In this document: positions 23,901 to 32,412 of the stretch, one piece after another | Position numbering within the stretch: the stretch's first letter is position 1 | Layout: each line of letters opens with the position of its first letter | Assembly (NCBI GenBank): GCA_032716605.1 | Contig: CM064523.1 | Span: 41,323,526 to 41,387,525 of the forward strand | Direction: 5' to 3' | Origin: Paralithodes platypus | Taxonomy: Eukaryota; Arthropoda; Malacostraca; Decapoda; Lithodidae | DNA: 64,000 bases | Position numbers and translations under genes: made by a program | Notes under the pieces: generated by a model | Told to the model about the DNA's origin: nothing | What the model saw: the letters and a program-made list of their open reading frames with translations, nothing else | The model's database searches: none

Positions 23901-24917
23901 GAGAAGGTTTATATATTATTGTTTACCTGTGCGACGTCTCGAGCGGTACACCTAAAACTATGTGATAATATGTCTAGCGAAGAATTTATGCTGGCGTTCA
24001 GACGGTTTTGTGCCCGTCGTTCATTCCCTCAACTCATTCTTAGCGACAATGCTCCCACTTATGTCCAAGCATCAAAATATCTAAAGGATATGAGTAGTGA
24101 TCCTACTATCATCACTTTTTTGGGAGAGAAAAAGTGCGAATGGAGGTTCATTCCAGTTAAGGCACCTTGGTTTGGTGGAATGTGGGAACGGTGTGTCGGC
24201 ATAGTAAAGTCAGGACTAAGAGCGGTTGTAGGACGTGCTCTATTAAAGAAGAGTGAGTTGACGACAGTCCTCACAGAGATAGAGGCAGTCGTGAATGATC
24301 GCCCGCTTACATATGTGTACACCGACCTGCAAGAACCACTACCATTAACGCCAGCTCACTTGCTATATGGAAAACCATTGACTGCGTTTCCATCTGATTT
24401 TCAGTCCATAGTAGAGTTAGAGGATCCCTCGTTGTACTCTGCGGTAGCGGTGTCTAAGAGATACCAGTATATATCCAGGATAATCGAGGATTTTAGGAAA
24501 CGGTGGATTAGTGAATATCTGCTAGCATTGAGGGAAAGGAGTGTTACTCCCTCTGGTAGACCAACGGCCCCTACAGTTGGTGACGTTGTTTTAATTAAAG
24601 AAGATAGTCCTCGTTTATACTGGAAATTAGGCCGCGTATTGGAGGTATACAAGGGGGCAGACTCTGTAGAGCGGGTGGCGCTTTTAAAGACAGCCACTGG
24701 AACTACTGTTCGTCCTATCGCACGTTTGTACGCTTTGGAGCTAGATTCCGCATTGCAATCTGAGGCTCCACCTGTTATTGCTGGGTCCGAGGATTCTCGA
24801 AGGAACGACTCACCTCATACTGATGGTGATCATTCTCGGACCGGGACGCGTCCCAGACGCGCTGCTGCTGGCGCCGTCGACTTGTGGCGTCAGAAGATAG
24901 CCTCTGGGCAACTTTAG
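20925..24917 (+). CDS. BEL/Pao protease-RT-RNase H-integrase frame fused to a short SGNH-derived leader; gag absent
   Basis: One open 1330-aa frame. Residues 1-31 (MNKGTYNRMQ...RWLEPECRG) match the short SGNH-derived ORF seen intact at 30591-30737. From about residue 32 (IVGAETLRLQGF) the frame is the C-terminal part of the protease region. RT follows (RVVYDCSAHQG, TSDIEKAF, GLYIDN), then RNase H (FCDASATAYG, PKMEL, WCDSQVALNW), integrase with HHCC zinc region and core motifs VGLDYTG, ILSDNAP and PWFGGMWERC, and the DUF5641-like tail ending DLWRQKIASGQL. The protease active-site segment (LLDQGS) and all of gag are missing. This is the longest unbroken pol frame in the window. It could be a trans-acting source of Pol, but without gag, protease site and 5' LTR it cannot be autonomous. 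Confidence 0.88.
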   Translation: MNKGTYNRMQEQLYDKLARLAKRWLEPECRGIVGAETLRLQGFTGVTDKQDYEIAEISYFYRKNRYFMTCIVVDTLPEYVSVGVKKVEHALRSKGVNLSDPMGNQSEVHVLLGVDHYYEVVYPGFKKMCGVILIPTKFGYCMSGKVHTTQSKVLVDTVSIYRVNVTAAEELGREDSQPSDPKMAAEFDLERLWRLDHIGINPMETDYDSEVALQRFNESVCYCASDKQYKVILPWKNSEISLPTNYGLALGRLRALQRKLSNEPSTRQAYDDVFRSYEDRGFIERVDVREPCKKGRVHYLAHHGVKKDSVTTPIRVVYDCSAHQGQQPSLNDCLLTGPSMVSDLSQHLLRFRLGKFAYTSDIEKAFLMVKLKEEDRDVTRFLWFSDISDSESPIIIYRFRVVLFGATCSQFLLNATIRKHLADTHEDTSKLSRGLYIDNLQGTSDSQDDLLYAYWQARRLFADAHLFLREWVTNSEDLQSLIQVDGTASLNQEKSRNLGMIWQPKHDILTFQTRSFAQQTGAHTKRSLLSKVAQFFDPLGLALPVTIRARILMQEVWRRKIGWDDSLPEDLNDQGTLLLNEYAILCTKPIPRKVAAFGDVTLHTFCDASATAYGVAIYGVTSFGAHLVTARAKVAPVKKVTIPKMELTAMLLLARLVQHVRAAYESELNIEIVHVWCDSQVALNWIHSKKSLPVYVRNRVDEIRALLPDVAYHYVNTKENPSDLITRGITASQLMKSELWWHGPKWLLHESEWTIWHAVGEGLLPLETVAVTAQPNEPPGPIIKWARFGDYNKLVRVVAWVLRYVSNLKLKVTGQLCNRGHNIDAREFKAAEVTLIKWVQVETFSNELESLKGSNKTLMPNIVRQLRLHLDNGLIRCEGRLKWSGVPDGTNRPILMPTRHHVTDLLIIRAHREVKHYGVCHIISNLRLTWWIPRVRQVARRVVRKCVICQRLKGKPYATGPAPTLPECRVKHVEPFQAVGLDYTGALKTREHEKVYILLFTCATSRAVHLKLCDNMSSEEFMLAFRRFCARRSFPQLILSDNAPTYVQASKYLKDMSSDPTIITFLGEKKCEWRFIPVKAPWFGGMWERCVGIVKSGLRAVVGRALLKKSELTTVLTEIEAVVNDRPLTYVYTDLQEPLPLTPAHLLYGKPLTAFPSDFQSIVELEDPSLYSAVAVSKRYQYISRIIEDFRKRWISEYLLALRERSVTPSGRPTAPTVGDVVLIKEDSPRLYWKLGRVLEVYKGADSVERVALLKTATGTTVRPIARLYALELDSALQSEAPPVIAGSEDSRRNDSPHTDGDHSRTGTRPRRAAAGAVDLWRQKIASGQL

Positions 24918-24954
24918 GTTTAAGGTGGGGTTCAGGTCTTTTTTGTGGGGGGAG

Positions 24955-25709
24955 TGTATCGTATAAATACGATAGACTATGACTCTTTTGTGATCTTGGA
25001 TGTCTCTGTGACGTCACGATCTCTCCTACAGCACGATGTAGGACGAGTAGATCGTATATTATAAGATTGTAAATAAGTTAAGTTATAAAAGGCCTAATAT
25101 GCTATTAAGCAATATTGCCATGGTCTTATGTAGTATATATGAATTTATCGTATATATTAATATAATTTATCGTATAGAGCAACCTAAATGCGGTACGATA
25201 ATTTGGGCTCCTGGCGGTTTGCCAAGGCAGCAAGGTGTGCTTTTGAGGTACGTCAGAGCCTTCACGAACACCAACCAGTTAACATCTAATTTTCCGCCCT
25301 CAGTTAATCGTGCTTTTGTGCCTCTAATCACAATACACATACAGCAATACACACAACTACACCATCACGACGCTCTCATCGACATCATGACTGACTGATA
25401 GATAAGCATAAATTATAATAATCATGTCCATTCCCATGTAATCATTTATTCTTTCTTTAACTTGACTCGTGTCTTGGGACCGAAGTCTCGTTCCCCATTG
25501 TCCACCGCCATATTGGGTAAAACGTTCTCCCTTGCCTCATTGCCACGTGGAACTATTGGTGAGTTAATTCCTGGCTAATATTAACCCTTATAACCTTACC
25601 CTATAATTATATACATTTATTATGTGAGACCTTTGGATATAAATTAGCTTGTTTCAGATTGAATTCAATTTAGATATAGAGTATTCATTTAGATTGATTT
25701 TATTTGATT
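24955..25709 (+). mobile_element. BEL/Pao LTR (3' LTR of copy F), truncated at its 3' end
   Basis: Starts TGTATCGTATAAATACG after the purine tract and matches the family LTR to TTTGATT at 25709. It lacks the last 60 or so bases, so the CACA terminus is absent. CRE at 25009-25016 and TATAAAAG at 25084-25091. Confidence 0.9.
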
Positions 25710-25819
25710 TGTCAAAAAATAGTACACTATATAGCAATACCTACTAATGGATCATATTGAACAAGAAAAAATGTTAGGTCAGGTCATATGTCACAGGAAG
25801 TCTGAAACTGAAAAGAACA

Positions 25820-26520
25820 TTACTGGGGAAAGACGATGGGTGGGAAGCAGGACTTAGGCAGGCGCAATGACACAACCCCGGCGTCCCTCTCTAGCCAACG
25901 CTTCGTTAGCCCTACAATTTTGTTATATAGGACTTGATTGGTGTCTAAGTCGAGGTGGACACCATCCTGGTCGAGGTCTCGGATGCTGAGTGTTATGGAA
26001 ACAAAGCGGTGCTTCGTTTCTATTAACCGACACCTCAGGGCGCGGTTACAGAATTTTTTATAGCCTGATATTCCGCAGCTGAGAACCCTCGGACTTTCGT
26101 CCGGCTCTCAATTGCCACGATCTTGCAGCTTCCTCCGGACTCACGCTCCAGATCCAGCGCCACCTCTTTAATTGCGTCAGCTAACTCGCGGGGCACTGTA
26201 CCGGGGCGTATATCATTGCCACCTATAAACAAAAAGATCATATGTGGCCTAAACTGTACCACTTGCCCCCACTGGGGGGAGGCTTTCAGGGTGTCAACGG
26301 TTGCTCCCGGTACCCCGAAGTAGGTCAGCTGGAAGGTTCTTTCCCCCTCTGATGCCCTATACGACTCAGTACCTCCGTCAGCTGCCCTTAGCCTAGTGGC
26401 ATAAGAATGTCCCACTATGGCTATTCGCTGAGGTACCGGCGCCTGAGGTACAGGAAGATAGCCAAGCCCTACCCCTCCGGGGTCCTTGCTCCTGCATCCC
26501 TGGGCTAATCCCTTGCTCAT
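25820..26520 (-). pseudogene. SGNH/GDSL hydrolase ORF (copy H), frame-broken
   Basis: Second near-full-length copy of the accessory ORF, starting at the ATG at 26520. The 161-residue open part keeps blocks I to III (GHSYATRL, VPGATVDTL, GGND). A one-base difference near 26047 relative to the copy at 3092-3793 shifts the frame. Block V and the C-terminus follow in another frame and stop at 25820. The few differences from the first copy include substitutions (FQLTYFG for FRLTYFG; AAEYQ for AAEFQ). Confidence 0.88.
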
Positions 26521-26548
26521 TGCCTAAGATCCCTTACTGGTAGCTAGT

Positions 26549-26565
26549 CCCGGGTCTGGGCACCA
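26549..26565 (-). promoter_or_regulatory. Primer-binding site of BEL/Pao copy H
   Basis: Minus-strand TGGTGCCCAGACCCGGG, one base inside the LTR terminus CCACA at 26567. This is the clearest LTR to primer-binding-site boundary in the window and defines the element's 5' end. Confidence 0.85.
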
Positions 26566-26566
26566 A

Positions 26567-27366
26567 TGTGGTAAACTATCAATGGAAGTTAAATATTACT
26601 AAGCTATAATGAATCAAATAAAATCAATCTAAATGAATACTCTATATCTAAATTGAATTCAATCTGAAACAAGCTAATTTATATCCAAAGGTCTCACATA
26701 ATAAATGTATATAATTATAGGGTAAGGTTATAAGGGTTAATATTAGCCAGGAATTAACTCACCAATAGTTCCACGTGGCAATGAGGCAAGGGAGAACGTT
26801 TTACCCAATATGGCGGTGGACAATGGGGAACGAGACTTCGGTCCCAAGACACGAGTCAAGTTAAAGAAAGAATAAATGATTACATGGGAATGGACATGAT
26901 TATTATAATTTATGCTTATCTATCAGTCAGTCATGATGTCGATGAGAGCGTCGTGATGGTGTAGTTGTGTGTATTGCTGTATGTGTATTGTGATTAGAGG
27001 CACAAAAGCACGATCAACTGAGGGCGGAAAATTAGATGTTAACTGGTTGGTGTTCGTGAAGGCTCTGACGTACCTCAAAAGCACACCTTGCTGCCTTGGC
27101 AAACCGCCAGGAGCCCAAATTATCGTACCGCATTTAGGTTGCTCTATACGATAAATTATATTAATATATACGATAAATTCATATATACTACATAAGACCA
27201 TGGCAATATTGCTTAATAGCATATTAGGCCTTTTATAACTTAACTTATTTACAATCTTATAATATACGATCTACTCGTCCTACATCGTGCTGTAGGAGAG
27301 AGCGTGACGTCACAGAGACATACAAGATCACAAAAGAGTCATAGTCTATCGTATTTATACGATACA
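26567..27366 (-). mobile_element. Complete BEL/Pao LTR shared by copies H and I
   Basis: 800 bp from TGTATCGTAT (27366) to TTTACCACA (26567) on the minus strand. It acts as 5' LTR for the primer-binding site and SGNH ORF below 26567, and as 3' LTR for the pol frame above 27404. CRE at 27305-27312. Confidence 0.93.
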
Positions 27367-27403
27367 CTCCCCCCACAAAAAAGACCTGAACCCCACCTTA
27401 AAC

Positions 27404-30133
27404 CTAAAGTTGCCCAGAGGCTATCTTCTGACGCCACAAGTCGACAGCGCCAGCAGCAGCGCGTCTGGGACGCGTCCCGGTCCGAGAATGATCACCATCA
27501 GTATGAGGTGAGTCGTTCCTTCGAGAATCCTCGGACCCAGCAATAACAGGTGGAGCTTCAGATTGCAATGCGGAATTTAGCTCCAAAGCGTACAAACGTG
27601 CGATAGGACGAACAGTAGTTCCAGTGGCTGTCTTTAAAAGCGCCACCCGCTCTACAGAGTCTGCCCCCTTGTATACCTCCAATACGCGGCCTAATTTCCA
27701 GTATAAACGAGGACTATCTTCTTTAATTAAAACAACGTCACCAACTGGGCCGTTGGTCTACCAGAGGGAGTAACACTCCTTTCCCTCAATGCTAGCAGAT
27801 ATTCACTAATCCACCGTTTCCTAAAATCCTCGATTATCCTGGATATATACTGGTATCTCTTAGACACCGCTACCGCAGAGTACAACGAGGGATCCTCTAA
27901 CTCTACTATGGACTGAAAATCAGATGGAAACGCAGTCAATGGTTTTCCATATAGCATGTGAGCTGGCGTTAATGGTAGTGGTTCTTGCAGGTCGGTGTAC
28001 ACATATGTAAGCGGGCGATCATTCACGACTGCCTCTATCTCTGTGAGGACTGTCGTCAACTCACTCTTCTTTAATAGAGCACGTCCTACAACCGCTCTGA
28101 GTCCTGACTTTACTATGCCGACACACCGTTCCCACATTCCACCAAACCAAGGTGCCTTAACTGGAATGAACCTCCATTCGCACTTCTTCTCTCCCAAAAA
28201 AGTGATGATAGTAGGATCACTACTCATATCCTTTAGATATTTTGATGCTTGGACATAAGTGGGAGCATTGTCGCTAAGAATGAGTTGAGGGAATGAACGA
28301 CGGGCACAAAACCGTCTGAACGCCAGCATAAATTCCTCGCTAGACATATTATCACATAGTTCTAGGTGTACCGCTCGAGACGTCGCACAGGTAAACAATA
28401 ATATATAAACTTTCTCATGCTCCCTCGTCTTCAATGCCCCTGTGTAATCTAATCCTACCGCTTGGAAAGGTTCTACGTGCTTTACACGGCATTCAGGTAG
28501 GGGTGGAGCTGGTCCAGTTGCATATGGTTTACCCTTTAGTCTCTGGCATATTACACACTTTCTCACTACGCGTCGAGCTACTTGTCGAACTCTGGGTATC
28601 CACCATGTGAGACGTAAAATTGATATAATATGACATACCCCGTAGTGTTTTACTTCCCTATGTGCACGTATGATCAATAGATCAGTAACGTGATGTCTTG
28701 TTGGCATAAGTATAGGTCGGTTTGTGCCGTCTGGTACACCCGACCACTTCAGGCGACCCTCACACCTGATGAGGCCATTGTCCTAGGTGCAACCTTAGTT
28801 GACGCACTATATTAGGCATTAATGTCTTATTCGAGCCTTTCAAGGATTCTAATTCATTGGAAAAGGTTTCTACTTGAACCCATTTGATCAAAGTTACTTC
28901 AGCTGCTTTAAATTCACGAGCATCAATGTTGTGACCCCTGTTGCAGAGTTGGCCCGTTACTTTAAGCTTGAGATTGGATACATATCGCAATACCCAAGCT
29001 ACAACTCTGACTAGTTTATTATAGTCACCGAATCTTGCCCACTTTATGATAGGACCCGGTGGCTCATTTGGTTGGGCTGTAACTGCCACTGTTTCCAGTG
29101 GCAGAAGTCCCTCACCAACAGCATGCCATATCGTCCATTCACTTTCATGGAGCAGCCACTTTGGACCATGCCACCACAATTCGGACTTCATTAACTGGCT
29201 AGCCGTTATACCCCTAGTTATGAGATCACTAGGGTTTTCCTTTGTATTTACATAATGATAAGCAACGTCTGGCAAAAGGGCTCTAATCTCATCTACCCTA
29301 TTCCGCACATAAACTGGCAGAGACTTCTTGCTATGTATCCAGTTGAGTGCGACCTGACTATCGCACCATACGTGAACGATTTCAATATTTAATTCGCTTT
29401 CGTATGCTGCGCGTACATGTTGCACCAGACGTGCTAATAGCAGCATGGCAGTCAATTCCATTTTAGGGATAGTTACCTTCTTAACCGGGGCTACTTTGGC
29501 CCGGGCTGTAACTAAATGTGCCCCAAATGAAGTAACAACATATATGGCTACCCCGTATGCCGTGGCGCTAGCATCGCAAAACGTGTGTAACGTAACGTCA
29601 CCGAACGCCGCCACTTTACGAGGTATAGGTTTAGTACATAGGATGGCATATTCATTCAACAACAATGTCCCTCGGTCATTCAGGTCCTCGGGCAAACTGT
29701 CATCCCATCCTATTTTACGTCTCCAAACTTCCTGCATTAGAATCCTAGCTCTTATGGTAACAGGTAATGCTAGACCCAAAGGATCAAAAATTGCACAACT
29801 TTGCTCAACAGACTTCTTTTTGTGTGCGCTCCTGTCTGCTGAGCAAAAGACCTTGATTGAAAAGTTAGTATGTCATGTTTAGGTTGCCAGATCATCCCCA
29901 AATTTCTGGACTTTTCCTGGTTAAGAGATGCCGTACCATCCACTTGTATTAAACTCTGAAGATCTTCACTATTAGTAACCCACTCGCGGAGAAATAGATG
30001 TGCATCTGCAAACAATCTGCGTGCTTGCCAGTATGCATACAACAAATCATCTTGACTATCGCTAGTACCCTGCAAATTGTCAATGTATAATCCGCGAGAT
30101 AGTTTACTTGTGTCCTCATGAGTGTCAGCTAGA
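27404..30133 (-). pseudogene. BEL/Pao RT C-terminus - RNase H - integrase (copy I), multiply frame-broken
   Basis: Runs on the minus strand from mid RT (LADTHEDTSKLSRGLYIDN region, broken at 30133) to the natural stop at 27404. The readable pieces are 29770-30075, 28760-29779, 27727-28707 and 27404-27682. Frame breaks lie near 29790, 28781 and 27746. The last is the same four-base difference as in copy D at 12788. RNase H (FCDASATAYG, WCDSQVALNW) and integrase motifs are intact within the pieces. At its 5' end a duplicated integrase fragment is attached. Confidence 0.88.
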
Positions 30134-30536
30134 ATGTAAGCGGGCGATCATTCACGACTGCCTCTATCTCTGTGAGGACTGTCGTCAACTCACTCTTCTT
30201 TAATAGAGCACGTCCTACAACCGCTCTTAGTCCTGACTTTACTATGCCGACACACCGTTCCCACATTCCACCAAACCAAGGTGCCTTAACTGGAATGAAC
30301 CTCCATTCGCACTTTTTCTCTCCCAAAAAAGTGATGATAGTAGGATCACTACTCATATCCTTTAGATATTTTGATGCTTGGACATAAGTGGGAGCATTGT
30401 CGCTAAGAATGAGTTGAGGGAATGAACGACGGGCACAAAACCGTCTAAACGCCAGCATAAATTCTTCGCTAGACATATTATCACATAGTTCTAGGTGTAC
30501 CGCTCGAGACGTCGCACAGGTAAACAATAATATATA
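30134..30536 (-). pseudogene. Duplicated integrase core fragment of the BEL/Pao family
   Basis: A 400-bp minus-strand piece of integrase (from FTCATSRAVHLELCDN through ILSDNAP and PWFGGMWERC to NDRPLTF) sits between the broken RT of copy I and the primer-binding site of copy G. Both borders are abrupt: GCTAGA|ATGTAAGCGG at 30133 and AATATATA|TGGGACATGG at 30536. It is a third fragment of pol joined out of order in this cluster. Confidence 0.85.
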
Positions 30537-30543
30537 TGGGACA

Positions 30544-30560
30544 TGGTGCCCAGACCCGGG
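30544..30560 (+). promoter_or_regulatory. Primer-binding site of BEL/Pao copy G
   Basis: TGGTGCCCAGACCCGGG, identical to the sites at 3822-3838 and 26549-26565. The preceding LTR has been replaced by an integrase fragment. Confidence 0.8.
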
Positions 30561-30590
30561 AATTAGCTACCAGTAAGGGATTTTAAGGCA

Positions 30591-30737
30591 ATGAACAAGG
30601 GGACATATAACAGGATGCAGGAACAACTCTATGGTAAACTGGCAAGGCTAGCCAAGCGATGGTTAGAGCCGGAATGCAGGGTCACATCGTTGCACCTGCC
30701 CAAGTTCTGCATCCCACCCATCGTCTTTCCCCAATAA
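30591..30737 (+). CDS. Short SGNH-derived ORF (48 aa), internal-deletion form
   Basis: Occupies exactly the accessory-ORF position after the primer-binding site. The start MNKGTYNRMQ corresponds to MSKGLAQG of the long form. The C-terminal 35 residues (LYGKLARLAKRWLEPECR, then SLHLPKFCIPPIVFPQ) align with LYNKIVGLTKRWLERDAGV to the VFPQ stop of the 233-aa protein. All catalytic blocks are missing. The retained residues are clearly diverged from the long form, so this is a distinct lineage rather than a deletion made from the copies seen here. A related leader is fused to pol at 20925. It may be non-functional, or may persist because start and end matter for RNA structure or gag translation. 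Confidence 0.65.
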   Translation: MNKGTYNRMQEQLYGKLARLAKRWLEPECRVTSLHLPKFCIPPIVFPQ

Positions 30738-30942
30738 TTTTCTTTTCTTCCTGTGACATAAGACCTGACCTAACATTTTTTCTTGTTCAATATGATCCAT
30801 TAGTAGGTATTGCTATATAGTGTACTATTTTTTCTCCATAACATAGAAGTCCGCCGGTTGGCGTCTCTTAAGTAGCCTATTATTTGGCCGTTGTTTTTGT
30901 AACGTGATATTTAGATACATAGCCTATAGGCTCACATGCAAA

Positions 30943-32142
30943 ATGGATAAAGACCATAAAGAGACACCGTCTAGTGGGGTGCTAAGCAAAGCCCCTAAAA
31001 ATCAAAGGGCGGGACTTCGGGGAGTGTTAAATAGGCTAATTGTGGACTTAAACACTTTCATCACTACTGCTGATCTAGAGGAATTGGAGGCTAGATTAGA
31101 TAACGTCCAGGCTACCCACGGTCGTATTACGGCTCTGAGTGAGGTGATTGTGGCTGACATGATAGAGGAGGAAGAGATAGTTACAGAGTGTGATAATCGC
31201 GCCCTCTATGACGAACCTGTCTTTAGAGCGAAGCGCCTATTACAGCGTGCTGTCGCAAGTAAGAAGGGAGGCGATAATGAGGCCCATAGAAGGGCTGACC
31301 CAAAACATACTGTACACCTCCCAAAGCTCAATCTTCCTACATTTGGGGGCAAGTTAACCGAGTGGTTAGCTTTTTGGGACGTATTTCGATCTACGGTTCA
31401 TGAATCCTCTTTGGATAATGTCCGCAAGTTTCACTATCTGAAGGGACAAATGGAAGGAGAGGCCTTACATTTAATAGAGGGTTTTGCAGTAGTAGGTGGT
31501 AGTTATCTTGAAGCGGTACACTTATTAGAGTCCACATACGGGGATAGAGAGCAGTTGAAGATGGCCCATGTCGTTGCCTTGTTGGGGCTCGCAGAACCAC
31601 AGTATAAGGTTGATGAGTTGACAAACTTCAGGGCAAATATGGAGTGCCATACTCGATCGCTAGATACCCTAGGGCTTACCACGCAGGAAATGATAGTCAT
31701 TATCTTGCGTCAGAAGCTTCCTATGGCAATACTTGATAAGGTAAGATCATTTGAGCTGGGGGAATTCAAAACTCAGTTCAGTAAGGAGATCAATAATCTA
31801 CAGTTGAACAAAGGGAGAATGTATGTGTCGGGAGGGAGTGAGAATGTGGAGAAGAGGGGAACAGTAAGCATGACAGTGGGGACTAAAGTAAAGAAAGAGG
31901 GTGTGTATAAGAAACCTGCTCAGATTCTATGTAAGCTATGTAACAACAAACATAAATGGAGTTTCTGTGTAAAATACCCGACAAATGAGACAAAACTAGC
32001 ACAGGCGAGAAGATTGAAGCTATGTGTAGGTTGTCTAAGTGGGGAACATGGTAAGCAGGGACAATGTACTGCTACATACTTAAGGCCCTGTCGGCACTGC
32101 AAAGGACATCACTTTGATAAGTTGTGTCCTACTATCAGTTAA
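30943..32142 (+). pseudogene. BEL/Pao gag (copy G), interrupted at its end
   Basis: Open from MDKDHKETPSS (30943) through the DUF1759-like core (HLPKLNLPTFGG, WLAFWDVFRSTVHESS, YLKGQMEGEA) and the Cys/His region (CKLCNNKHKWSFC, CVGC, CRHCKGHHFDKLC). The family sequence then changes into the aberrant stretch at about 32131, producing a stop. Other copies show no stop here but continue into protease in the same frame, so this 399-residue Gag-like end is caused by damage, not a normal gag stop. Confidence 0.88.
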
Positions 32143-32412
32143 AGTCTAAGAATCAATAAAATGAATCTAAAACTCTATCACTATATCTACTCAAGAAACA
32201 AGTAATTTATTGCCCACAATAATGGTTCCATGGTAAGGTAATAATAGTAATAAATTTTATAGGGTAGTTCTCAGCAAGGGTAGAACGTTCCAATATGATG
32301 AGGAACGCAAGTGGGAGAAACACCCAATGTGGTGGCTGGACTTTTCGATTACAGGGTCACAGTTAAAGAAAAATAAGATTACGAGAGATCGGACATGAAT
32401 ATTTCTATCGTG
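32131..32412. other. Aberrant stretch resembling a column-wise mixture of protease sequence and antisense LTR
   Basis: At this place other copies have about 287 bp of protease coding sequence. Here the bases alternate between matches to that sequence (TGCCCACAATA, CTTTTCGATTACAGGG, TTTCTATCG) and matches to the antisense LTR end (AATCAATAAAATGAATCT, TTTTATAGGGTA, CAATGTGGTGG, GGACATGAATATT). The matches occur in the same order along both references. This is what a consensus called from two different aligned repeat sequences would look like. It could also be a very decayed segment, but its neighbours are nearly undamaged. Confidence 0.6.

Larger units (their letters stand above)
20386..25709 (+). 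mobile_element. BEL/Pao copy F: rearranged 5' part, intact protease-to-integrase frame, truncated 3' LTR
   Basis: The plus-strand order is: C-terminal third of the SGNH hydrolase ORF (20386-20690), spacer, first 23 bases of gag (20900-20922), a second diverged SGNH remnant (20923-21016), protease through integrase (21018-24917), purine tract, and a 3' LTR cut off at about 25709. Nearly all of gag is missing. No 5' LTR is present. At 25714 the sequence passes into an inverted spacer of the next copy. Confidence 0.9.
25714..27366 (-). mobile_element. BEL/Pao copy H: 5' LTR, primer-binding site, SGNH ORF and spacer
   Basis: Read on the minus strand: complete LTR (27366-26567), one base, primer-binding site (26565-26549), SGNH ORF from 26520, and the spacer ending at about 25714, before gag. 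It is the only place where a 5' LTR is directly joined to primer-binding site and accessory ORF, and it therefore anchors the element's 5' architecture. The same LTR also sits directly downstream of the pol frame at 27404-30133, so one LTR serves two head-to-tail copies. Confidence 0.92.

Noticed and set aside
26923..27222. 99-aa ORF inside each LTR (MLLSNIAMVLCS...)
   Set aside because: It recurs because the LTR recurs, varies by indels between LTRs and starts just after the TATA box. A small LTR-encoded peptide is conceivable but unsupported.
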